From Phlegmacium glaucopus (Eukaryota; Basidiomycota; Agaricomycetes; Agaricales; Cortinariaceae), in NCBI GenBank assembly GCA_015039465.1, contig MU130362.1, positions 159,735 to 223,734 on the forward strand: DNA of 64,000 nucleotides, given 5' to 3'. This document shows, in pieces, positions 48,477-57,929 of the stretch. Under the pieces are notes generated by a model that was not told the origin of the DNA, did not search any database, and saw nothing but the letters and a program-made list of their open reading frames with translations. Position 1 is the first letter of the stretch, and each line of letters starts with the position of its first letter. The translations under genes and the position numbers were made by a program.

Positions 48477-49958
48477 TGATAGGACTGAAAGTTGAATACC
48501 TATGGATTATTCAATTTTTCATAATATTATTCTTCAATTGAATCAACAAGATCAATAACCCAACCATGAATTAATCTACAAATTGATATTGTAAGGGTCA
48601 AAAGTGTTGACTACACTTGTTGATTAAACTGGAAATTGCATAGTAATAAATGTTAAAGCAGCAGATAACTATGATCTGAATTGATCTGTTTATCATACTG
48701 TTAAACAACACTACAAAAAGTTCAGACTCTAACCATACAAAATCCATAATGGTCAAATGAACTACTTGCAATCTAAAGTAACTATCAAAGTCTACAACTA
48801 TGAAGGATTGTTATACAAGTCCTAAGGATAACATCAGTAAGTAAAATATCAATAAAAGGCCCTAATAATGAAGCATGTGATATCATGTGATATCATGTGA
48901 TACCATGTGACATCATGTGATACCATGTGACATTTCGTGACATTTTGTGACATTTTTGTAACATTTTGTCACATTTTGTGACATTATGAAACATATGACA
49001 TCATAAAACAATGATCAGTCATCTAGAAACAAGACATGACATCATAAAACAATGATCAGTCATCTAGAAACAAGACATGACATCATAAAACAATGATCAG
49101 TCATCTAGAAACAAGACATGACATCATAAAACAAGGATTTATCATCCAAAAACAAGACATGACATCATAAAATAACATCAGTAATCATAAAACATAGACA
49201 TCACATCACAGACTCTTACCTAATTTTGTTTCTCATTTATGTATAAAAGTAGCTAGAAAGCACCAGTAAAATTAGTGAATTTGCACTCTTCCTTTCTTTC
49301 CCAAGTTTCAGCGCTCTGAATTGGCACAAGTTAGAATTGGAATTACAAGTGGACTTGCTTTGCTTCACTCAGTTCAAAGGGTATTAAATCCTAAAGGGGC
49401 TTACCTTTGTTCTGTGTAAACCAAGAATATTAAATCCTTTAGGGACTTGTCTTGGAAGCAAGGATATTAAATCCTTTGTCAGAGTCTGAGGAGAAATCCT
49501 TGTACTATAAAGCTGTCTCACAGTCTGCCTCAGGGACTTTAAATCATTTGTTGTGGATAGTCAAAGAATATTAAACCCTAAAGGGGCTTGTCTTTGTACT
49601 ACCAAAATTGGTTATCATATAGACAAAGGATATTAAATCCTATAGGGACTTGCCTTTGTTCTATCAAAAAGCACTATATAATAGTCTAAGAAATTGGACT
49701 ATAAACTTGTTATCAGAATCATAGTCTAGAGAAATGTGGACTTTAAAACTTGAATCATAGTCTAGAACATTTGGACTTTAAAAGTGTATTGTTGTTTTAT
49801 TCAAGAGTATACTGGTTATACTTTCAAGGAAACCCCAACTTGCACAAAAACAGAGTTTGTTGGTCATTAAAAGTTATTGGTTTCTGGATTTGTTGTAGAC
49901 AAATTCCTAAAAACAGTAATCCTTTGATTACCTTGCAAAAACAAATTCAATCACATCA
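48477..49958. repeat. solo LTR, family 2 copy D (1,482 bp)
   Basis: It starts TGATAGGACTG and ends ATCACATCA, with perfect ACGT duplications at 48473-48476 and 49959-49962. It interrupts the chromovirus integrase; removing it gives the expected IHVFSKHGVP. It is highly similar to copy C at 22161-23494 but longer, because of extra copies of a CATGACATCATAAAACAATG-type repeat near 49000-49140. Confidence 0.92.
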
Positions 49959-49962
49959 ACGT

Positions 49963-50875
49963 GTTTTCCAAGCACGGTGTTCCGTCCCATGTAACTTCCA
50001 ATCGTGGTTCCGAGTTTGTATCTCACTTCTTCAGATCCCTCGGAAAAGCCCTCAACATGAAGCTGCACTTCACCTCCGGATACCACCCGGAAGGTGACGG
50101 ACAAACGGAATGCGTCAACCAGACCTTGGAACAATACATCCGCATCTACTGCAATTATCAGCAAGATAACTGGAGTTCACTTCTTCCGTTAGCGGAATTC
50201 TCCTACAACAATACTCCGAGTGCCACTACTGGGGTATCTCCGTTCTTTGCCAACAAAGGCTATGATCCGGCTATCACTATCCATCCGGAGTACGACCTTG
50301 TCTCCTCCCGTGCTCACAAGTACGTTACGGACCTTAACAAACTCCACGAAGAACTCCGAAAAGCTATCCTCACTTCCCAGGAACAATACCAATGTTCCAC
50401 AGATAAGCGTCGGATTCCTCCCCCGGACTTCAAGGTTGGAGATTGAGCCTTTGTCAGAGCACAATTCTTCCGTATGACCAGACCTTCAAAGAAACTCTCT
50501 GAGAAGTATCTGGGTCCATATGAGATTATAGCTCAGGCAGGTCCTTTGTCCTGGACCCTCCGTCTTCCCGACAACTTGCGTGCCGTCCATCCTGTCTTCC
50601 ATGTTTCCATGCTAGAGCCCTGCGTTTCAAACACTATTCCAGAATGCACTCAACCTCTGCCTCCTCCAGTCGTCATTGATGGAGAACAGGAATTTGAGGT
50701 CTCCGAAATCTTGGACTCTAAATTGGACAACAGATGGCGCTTATGCAAACTTCTGTACCTAGTCAAGTGGTCTGGCTATGAAGGTACCGATGAAGAAACT
50801 TCTTGGTTACCAGCTAATGAATTAGGACATGCGTCTGAACTTGTTGCTGATTTCCACATGAGCTATTCTGGCTAA
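49963..50875 (+). pseudogene. chromovirus integrase end and chromodomain
   Basis: The frame resumes FSKHGVPSHVTSNRGSEFVS, with HPEGDGQTECVNQTLEQY carrying the last catalytic Glu region, and continues through SYNNTPSATTGVSPFFANKG. A TGA at 50444-50446 interrupts, then SEKYLGPYEIIAQAGPLSW and AVHPVFHVSMLEP follow. The C-terminus is a chromodomain (ILDSKLDNRWRLCKLLYLVK, WSGYEGTDEETSWLPANEL), which in chromoviruses directs integration to heterochromatin. It ends at 50875. Confidence 0.92.
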
Positions 50876-51078
50876 ACCCGGACCTCTTCCGCTCTCTTGA
50901 TTCCTTTTCTTTTGCTTCCCTTGTTCCTTCCGTTCCTTTCCATGTCTTTTCCATTCTATTCCTTTCCATTTATCTTACTCTTCTGTTTCACAAAACAAAG
51001 TCAAGAAAACAAAAAATATTAAAACAAAACAAAAAAGAAATAACAAAATTATATACAAATTATTTTTTATCTATTCTA

Positions 51079-52028
51079 CTCCTTTGTTTTGTCTATTCCC
51101 TCCATCCTTTCTCCCTCCGTCCTCTCCATCTCCACTCCCAATCCTTCTTCCACCTCCGACTCGTCCCCGTCTTCCGTTTCCTCATCTTCCATCTCCTCTC
51201 GCATCTCTGCTCCGACACCCTTCTCCGCTCTCGTCACCTCCTTCCGCTTCATCTCCTCTTTTCTTCTTTCCTCTTCCCGTCTCTCCTTCTTGAACTCCCT
51301 CTGCATCCGCACCTCCATCGCCAACTTAATCTCCACCTGAGTTTCCACCAACTTCTTCAACCACCCTCCTATCATCTCCAATGCATCCACCATCCTCTCT
51401 GTTCCTTCCATCTCCATCTCCACAACCTCTTTTGCCTTCCCTTTTCCTCCGACCCTCTCCGCTGGCAGTTCCACCGCCACCGTCCTTCTTTTCCCTCCGA
51501 CTATGCTACAGCCCTTCTTCAGCTGGGAGCACCTATAGCACCCGGGCCCCCGCGTCTTCCCGTGGCACATCGTACCTGCAGCCATGCACAGGGTGCAGGG
51601 CGGGCGGTTTTCCTCCATGGTCGGAGCTACTTCCTATGATTCCATTAGCGTTACATTTTCTTTTATTTTCGGAATCCACTTACTTTGTCATTTAGTTTTC
51701 TTTTTTTTGGGACGCTGGGCCCCGGCTCCGTTCCGTTGTTCTCTGGTTCTTCTTCTACTTCATCATCATCCAAGTGGGTTATCTCCGCTTCTCTCCTCTT
51801 TCGCTCCTCTTCCTTCCAAGCCTGCTGCTGCTCTGCTCTACTCCTCTGCTCTGCTTCTACTCTCTTCCTCTCCTCCTCCGCTCTCCGGTTCTCCTCATCC
51901 CGCTGCCGCTGCCTCCAACTCCATCAACTCCTTCTCCTCCGCCTCCCACACTCGCTTCTCCGCCTCCTGCTTGCTCTGGATCCGAGCCCGGGCCTCTTCC
52001 AACTTTGCTTGTTGGGAAGAGCCAGCGT
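51079..52028 (-). CDS. antisense Zn2Cys6-like coiled-coil ORF in the chromovirus
   Basis: On the strand opposite to gag-pol, between its stop and the 3' LTR, lies an ORF beginning MEENRPPCTLCMAAGTMC (51618) and running to 51079. Its cysteines are spaced C-x2-C-x6-C-x8-C-x2-C-x6-C, the Gal4-type Zn2Cys6 spacing, followed by KGKAKEVVEMEMEG, a Lys/Glu coiled coil and an acidic tail. Upstream on the same strand (51690-52028) is a second coiled coil in two frames (KLEEARARIQSKQEAEKRVW, then EENRRAEEERKRVEAEQRS, and ITHLDDDEVEEEPENNGTEP). The latter may form the N-terminal part of a longer protein cut by the solo LTR at 52029 and a frame shift near 51900. The first loop lacks the usual basic residues. 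I recall similar proteins annotated singly in mushroom genomes. Function unknown. Confidence 0.5.
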
Positions 52029-53251
52029 TGATGAGCATGCTGGTTCCCTGCCTTCGTTTTTCGCATTTTTGGCAGTGACGTCGCTCTACGTCGCCTCTTA
52101 CACCGACTATTTGCTGTTTTATTGCATAGATAAGTCTCTGGCTATTCGGTCGTCGCCTCTACTGTCCCAGAAGCTTCCTAAATGCCTTGGCTATATTTCG
52201 CTCGTACGATCGCCCCCTTTTCCGGCAGTACCCGGACGACATTAGGCGTCCTGCCTCCCTTTCGCTCCCTTTCACCAGCGGTCACGTGTATAGTCATGCT
52301 TTTTCCATATTTGGTAATGCTCACTCGTCTAAGAGTCGTAGGCATGTCCACTGCCCAGACCGACGTCCCCTTACGCTACACCGAATCGTTTGGTGTCAAA
52401 TCGTCGTAGCTACCCTACCAGTCGCTCCTATCCAGCGACAATCACCAGATCGAGAAGTTCCTTAACACCATTGGGCATTTTGGGTCGCTGATCATTTATA
52501 TTCTTTTATCTCTCTTCGGTTACCTCAAACGCGTTGTTTTCTTTATTTTTGATACGTTTGCCATCGCTCCTTGATCGCCTCCCTATACCACATGTCTCCT
52601 GCCGGTCCTCGGAGCGATGACCGGTCCTCTTTCATTTATCGCCCACTATCCCTGATGTTTTGTCTCCCCATTTTGCCTAGTCCCTCTTGGACTCCTGTTT
52701 CATCGTTTTGATTTGTTTTATAGATACACATGTGCAACTTAGCCATGTGATCTCCTCTACCTACTATAAAAACCTCCTGTAATTTAGTTACAAAGGACAA
52801 TAAGAAAGTATTCGCCTCTCTCCCCAGAGTATAGAATTAAGTCTTGTCATCGTCTCTCTCGTCGTTCGCCTTCGTTTCATTGCGTTTTACTGCGAGTCGC
52901 CCATACAGCGACTATACTTCGTCACTGCGTCGCCCCTTCGTCACTGCGTCGCCCCTTCGTCACTGCGTCGCCCCTTCGTCACTGCGTCTCCCCTTCGTCA
53001 CTGCATCTCCCCTTCGTCACTGCGTCTGCCCCTTCGTCACTGCATCTCCCCTTCATCACTGCGTCGCCACTTCGTTCCTTCGTCGCCCTTTCGTCATTAC
53101 ATCGCTCCTTCGTTTCGCTCGTCTCATATCTCGTCGCCCTACCTTAGTTGGAACCTTTCTGCATATACTTGACTCAGTGTTTAGGCCACCGAAGCCCCGA
53201 GCCGCATCACACCTCAGTTAGTACAGCACCTAGCGTACTGGCAGTGTATCA
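52029..53251. repeat. solo LTR, family 1 copy B (1,223 bp)
   Basis: It starts TGATGAGCATGC and ends CAGTGTATCA, with perfect GCGT duplications at 52025-52028 and 53252-53255. Its right half is highly similar to copy A at 19993-20870, including CTACTATAAAAA and the leader after it. A 19-bp tandem repeat (CGTCACTGCGTCGCCCCTT) occupies about 52918-53060. Confidence 0.9.
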
Positions 53252-53403
53252 GCGTTATTGTTGTTGTTGTTCATGATGGTTGTTTAGAGGATGTGGTTTT
53301 GGGGAAGTTAACCGAAGTGAAGAGTCATCACCAGTCTCCGACGGTCTTTATACCACACCAACCTCGCACGGACCATCACGTGGCCTCGAGGGTCTCGGCC
53401 TTG

Positions 53404-53415
53404 ACAGGGAGGTAC
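53404..53415 (+). other. polypurine tract next to the 3' LTR
   Basis: GACAGGGAGGTA lies immediately before the 3' LTR start at 53416, where reverse transcription primes plus-strand synthesis. It is mostly purine and in the required position. Confidence 0.6.
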
Positions 53416-53984
53416 TGTTACATTCTGTCACACGTTACTCCGGTCCAACTCCGTCGGAGTTGTTTCCGGTAGTCCGTACTCCATTCCAGTACTTTCCCTT
53501 GTCTCCGACTCTACTCCTCCTACATCAGACTCCGAGACTTCTCCGTATCACTCCAACTCTTCCAACGATATCCCAAACCCCTTACCACACCTTAACTATT
53601 CCTTTGTCATCACTTTCCCACTATCAGTCAGCACACCAGCCATGGATTATTCACCCAAGAATGCAGGACCTTTTCCGGGAGCAGAACGCAGCACTTATAT
53701 TTATATTTTATATTTCGGTTGCAATTCCTTTTATATTTAAAGTACTCGAACTTGTATGTTTTCCCTCAGTTCGAATATCAACTTAGTTTCCTCCTCTTGT
53801 TCGTCCTCTAAGTCACTGAGGTCTTCCGACTTTCCATTCTCTTCCATTTCCGAAATCAGGACATTGTAGGAGCTGGGCGGCACAGCACATACACTGAGGC
53901 CAAAGTCCTTTCCATTACTTGTTCCGGTTCCGTTCCATCCGATCCGGTGTTACTCCAACGTGACCCCTTGTTTTGAACTTAACG
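53416..53984 (+). repeat. chromovirus 3' LTR
   Basis: Direct repeat of 39156-39724. It starts TGTTACATTC and ends CTTAAC followed by G where the 5' LTR has A. It keeps more CpG than the 5' LTR at the positions that differ. The frame at 53280-53786 is an artefact. Confidence 0.9.
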
Positions 53985-55460
53985 TTGCCTTGGATTACCA
54001 TGTGGCTGCTAGTGGTAAATAAAGAGTGCTTCGACATGATGATGTAGTACAACTGGGTATTGCTGTGGCACATGTTGGGAGTTGGCAGCTGTTAGTCTTC
54101 TAAAATTTAAGCTTTTACTTGTCATATAGTTAAGTAGAAATACTTAAATGACATGCCGGAGCTCGGCATTCAAAAGATTTTGGCACTGTTTAGTTTTCTG
54201 TGGTTAGGTTTCTGGTTGTATGCTTCTCCTCTTTCAATGCCGGAGTTAGAGCTGGACTCAGTTGGACTCGGTTATATATACAACACCATAAGCTTGAGGC
54301 TGACCCACCTAAAATTTACAAAAGAAAGAAGGCCATGGGCCATGGCCCACTACCCTATACATGGCATAGCGACTTCGAACAACCTGAATGGCTTCAAACA
54401 GACTCTTGTCATTTGGGTACAAATACAGAAGGTGTGATTAGTAATGCTCAGTTGAACAACGAGCCTGCTTAGTAGAATCCCAAGGATTCTCTCATGATAA
54501 TGTTTTTTTTTGCATTATTGTTAGCCATTGAATGCTCCTACCCACCACATAATGCCGACAACTAGAATAACTGAACTTCGATGCAGCCTCAAACAACTGA
54601 GGCCAACACTGTCTATGCTTCATCCACTGCCTTCCAGCCTACCTTCGGAACAACTTCCACTTTGTATCCACTTGTGTATTCACAATTGTCAATTAAATAA
54701 CTGTTACCTGCTTGATAGGACCTAGAAATATATGCACCTTCTCAGCCTCTCCCTGTATTAGGGAAAGTTATGGTGGGTGGTCTATGATTATAAATTGAAT
54801 ATGCCTTAGCTGTTCCTCTCCCCTTGCTCATCACTACTGTAGATTCCGACAGGCAGTGGTTCCAGATCCACCACACCTTACCACCGCAGTGATCACCTCC
54901 ACAACCATTCCTCCTCTGCATCTTCCTCTGGTTATCAAAGTACAATTATCAGTATTACAGCCTGTATCACATCATGATGAGGCTGGTAGGTTTGGGGACT
55001 GGAGAGTGGGATGGCAGTGTAGGTGGCAACATCGTGTGATTTGTCTATCACCCCTCCCTTGGTTGCTGTCCCGAGGAACCCAGTTGTTAAATTGTGGTGA
55101 GGAGGTCGAAGAGTGTGTTATACATATGTCTTTAGAATCTATGTGACCATGCACACATATAAACCCAATAATCCCATTCCATATGTATGCTTCTCTACTA
55201 GTGCTCCTCCTTCATTCTGTGTTCTTTGCATTTATCCTTTGATTCTTACTAAACAGTTTCTATAAGCAGTGACACCATAGCATATCCAGACATGTATCCT
55301 TCTATCTGTTCGCCTCAAAAGAGAATCAGGAGTTTGAAAATTGCCCAAGGTATGTTATTTTTAGAAGGACCATGTCACAGAGACAGGTGCATTGATATGA
55401 TGTTGGGATTGGTGCGTTAGGATTGACGCAACTGATGTCCCTTGGTTTTCTGCTTCTACC
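53985..55460. other. unassigned right flank of the chromovirus
   Basis: About 1.5 kb with short open frames (54153-54437, 54528-54725, 54856-55146) that lack motifs and cannot be chained. Base composition resembles the neighbouring decayed segments. I see no gene, RNA or further clear repeat. Confidence 0.3.
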
Positions 55461-55842
55461 TAGTGTTGTTGAGGCTGGCTTGAGCACTTTTAGTATTTTG
55501 CAAATATCATAACACCATGTACTCTGATTGCTTATTGTTGGGGGATGACCCCCTAACTTATAGGGTCCTTGATATGTGTAAATATTTATAGGATTTTATG
55601 GGATTTATTGGAATTTATATTGCCATCAAGCCATTTGTCAAGTGGCTTCAAGCTGGCCACTTGACCAAGTGGCTTGATGGAAATATCAATTCCAATAAAT
55701 CCCATATAATTCTATAAATATTTACACATATCAAGGACCCTATAAGTCAGGGGGTTATTTCACAACACTAAGCAATCAGAGTACATGGTGTCATGTTATT
55801 TTCAAAATACTAAAAGTGCTCAAGCCAGCCTCAACAACACTA
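55461..55842. mobile_element. fold-back MITE, near-perfect 382-bp palindrome
   Basis: The two halves are long inverted repeats (arms about 180 bp) starting TAGTGTTGTTGAGGCTGG and ending in the complement. The centre contains CAAGTGGCTT/AAGCCACTTG. TTCTACC adjoins the left end and recurs four bases beyond the right end, so the target duplication may be an 8-mer with a small left-end loss. No coding capacity. Confidence 0.75.
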
Positions 55843-56714
55843 CAAGTTCTACCGGCCCCAGGATTTACATAGTTACTGCATCAAAACTGGTGTAATTTTG
55901 CCGTCTACGAGCGTCTACCTGTTATTAATCTTGAACTTTGATGCTGTCATACCTATTGAGTCTTGATGTTGACATTCTTATTGGTGTCGACATTCTTATC
56001 TATTCCAGATGCCAACTTCCATATTTTTCCTATTTATATCAACACTTAGCTCGAGCTTTGATTCTCGACTTATCACAGACTTATCGGTGGGACTCGAAAA
56101 TGTTATACATGAATTATAAACACCATACAGCATTTATATGACCCACATAGACTAATCCTGGTCCAACTTTTCTAAAAAGCAGCAACATACAAGTGAAAGT
56201 ATTAACTTACAACAGGGTTGCTCCAAGATTCCTGGTACTACCGGGAATCTTGTTTCAAGGCTTCCAATTTGTTCTAATTTTGTAATGGTACTCATCAGTG
56301 GTATTATGTCATTCAGTATTTACATGGCCGCATACTTGGCAAGCATGCGCGCACTTGGTACGTACACCACACATGTCATGCATATGCCATGCTCTTTTTC
56401 CTGTGGCCCTTCCAACAATGACAAATAAAAAAATAAAAGCACAGAACCCACCAGACAGACTGGAAAGAATATCCACAACATCAGGCAGCATTTATATAAT
56501 ATAGACCAATCCTGGCAAACTCCTGGCACTATATAAAGTTTGCTTACATAAGCTCTCTACAAGATTTCCCGACACCACCGGGAATCGTTATTCAAAGCTT
56601 CAACAAGCAAACAGGAGCGCCAAACAAACACAGGAGACAGAATATCAGGCCTTCAGACCTTACCACTTTATCATTCCCCCCCCCAATTACCATCCCCCCC
56701 GGTTGCGCTACATG
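55843..56714. other. unassigned interval
   Basis: About 870 bp without a supported gene. Short motifs such as CCGGGAATC recur at 56249 and 56579, suggesting a degraded repeat. A C-rich run lies at 56676-56702. Confidence 0.3.
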
Positions 56715-57740
56715 TTAAATTTCTCCCTGTTTACTACTAGAACCGACATAATAATTCGAGGCGATTTCAACCATGTAGACTGTAGTGAAACCACAACGAA
56801 TACAAGGTCCTTCAATGATATTGAAAGGACATTCATCAGCAAAGTGCCGGGGCCGATCAAAGGTCAAGCTAATTCGTAATGCCTCTAGAATATAACTGGA
56901 ATGAATTATTATACTTAGAGTCCACCTTCCCAACCGTACTCCTTGCTCCATCTGCCGATGCAGGTAGACCTTCCCCAAGTAAGCCACACATTTTTATGGT
57001 CCTAGCGAAATGACACTCACAAGTATGGTCAAGCAGATACAACACCCCATTAGTGCCGCAAACCACCACGGACCGAGCCAACAGAAGTACCAGCGGTGCA
57101 TGGCACGGTAGGCGATCATTCGAAAACACGAGTAATATGCTCAAAAACCAATTAACATAGTCAACTTCTTCATCCAACAATGTCAAACATGTATATCCTC
57201 CCATTCCGCAACCCACCAGACCCCTGAGATTTCAGCGCGCCTCGTATCCTTATTCAACTCTTCCGTCAGAAGTGGATATTCCAGAGGCCCTTGGCACTAG
57301 CCCTGCGGCGGGAAATTTATGTCAATGTGTTCTTAACAAGATAAAAGAGCGGTTTGATAGGTTGTTGGGTTATCTTTTCATGAAACCCTTGTAATTCAAG
57401 TTGGAAACTTACATACTGTTGTCTGTTTACGATCTCTCGTCGGCAAAACTTTAGTTCTTGTTTTCATCTATGTTGCTAGTTATATGTTATATACTTACGA
57501 TGTTAGGCCGTCCTCTCCGATAGCTGGTGGGTATACTGATCCGGGTTGAGAGTACTAATGATAGACCAGTCCAAGGAGCCGACGGAAATATGGAGGACGT
57601 GATCCCGAGCAATAGAGAGGCCAAGTCTGGGTCTCGAATACCTCGACATAGAGTGCAAACGGGGCCCAAGGACATGAATTACAGACTTTACGCGTGTTAG
57701 TGAGAGCGTGGCTTAATAGCTGAACAGTTGTAGGTGACAT
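56715..57740 (-). pseudogene. repeated gene segment, copy P3
   Basis: The minus strand carries the same blocks as copy P2. The first exon region near 57740 reads MSPTTVQLLSHALTNTRKVC with NSCPWAPFALYVE. Then comes DWSIISTL, and later a Trp/Cys-rich hydrophobic stretch (MHRWYFCWLGPWWFAALMGC) near 57100. The 3' block ALRISLTFDRPRHFADECPF, IIEGPCIRCGFTTVYMVEIA and NYYVGSSSK follows. Frames change between blocks, and stops occur. A protein with at least one membrane span is implied, but I do not recognise it. Copies P1 and P2 are in the opposite orientation. Confidence 0.5.
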
Positions 57741-57929
57741 GGATAGTTAAGCATGATTGACTGAAAGCAGTATGAGTTGGGGTCGTCGTGGATAGATAGA
57801 TCATATCAATCGTCCGTGATCTGTAATCAGGCATAATATAGGCGGGCAGAGCCAAAGTGTAGAAAATTTGAGTAGTATGGTTATATGATCAGAAGAAGGG
57901 AAAATAGCGCTCAACCTGAGTGAAATGAT
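57741..57929. other. short spacer between inverted copies P3 and P2
   Basis: This spacer separates the outward-facing copies P3 (minus) and P2 (plus). Nothing specific was seen. Confidence 0.3.

Larger units (their letters stand above)
39156..53984 (+). mobile_element. Ty3/gypsy chromovirus with four nested insertions
   Basis: Two direct LTRs (39156-39724 and 53416-53984) bound gag, protease, reverse transcriptase, RNase H, integrase and a C-terminal chromodomain, the order of chromoviruses. Nested insertions are a hAT transposon (40950-44779) and solo LTRs at 45486-46367, 48477-49958 and 52029-53251. Removing them leaves about 7.4 kb. Candidate flanking 5-mers are TCACC and TTGCC. Several in-frame TGA codons make it inactive. 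Confidence 0.9.

Noticed and set aside
48477..49958. Family 2 LTR copies as an inverted or segmental host duplication with 22161-23494
   Set aside because: Both copies have the same TG...CA ends, perfect or one-change 4-bp duplications, and interrupt unrelated genes, so transposition is the better explanation.
51084..52245. Long plus-strand Ser/Leu/Pro-rich ORFs after gag-pol
   Set aside because: They are complements of the Lys/Glu-rich antisense ORF; composition explains them, and the cysteine pattern is only on the minus strand.
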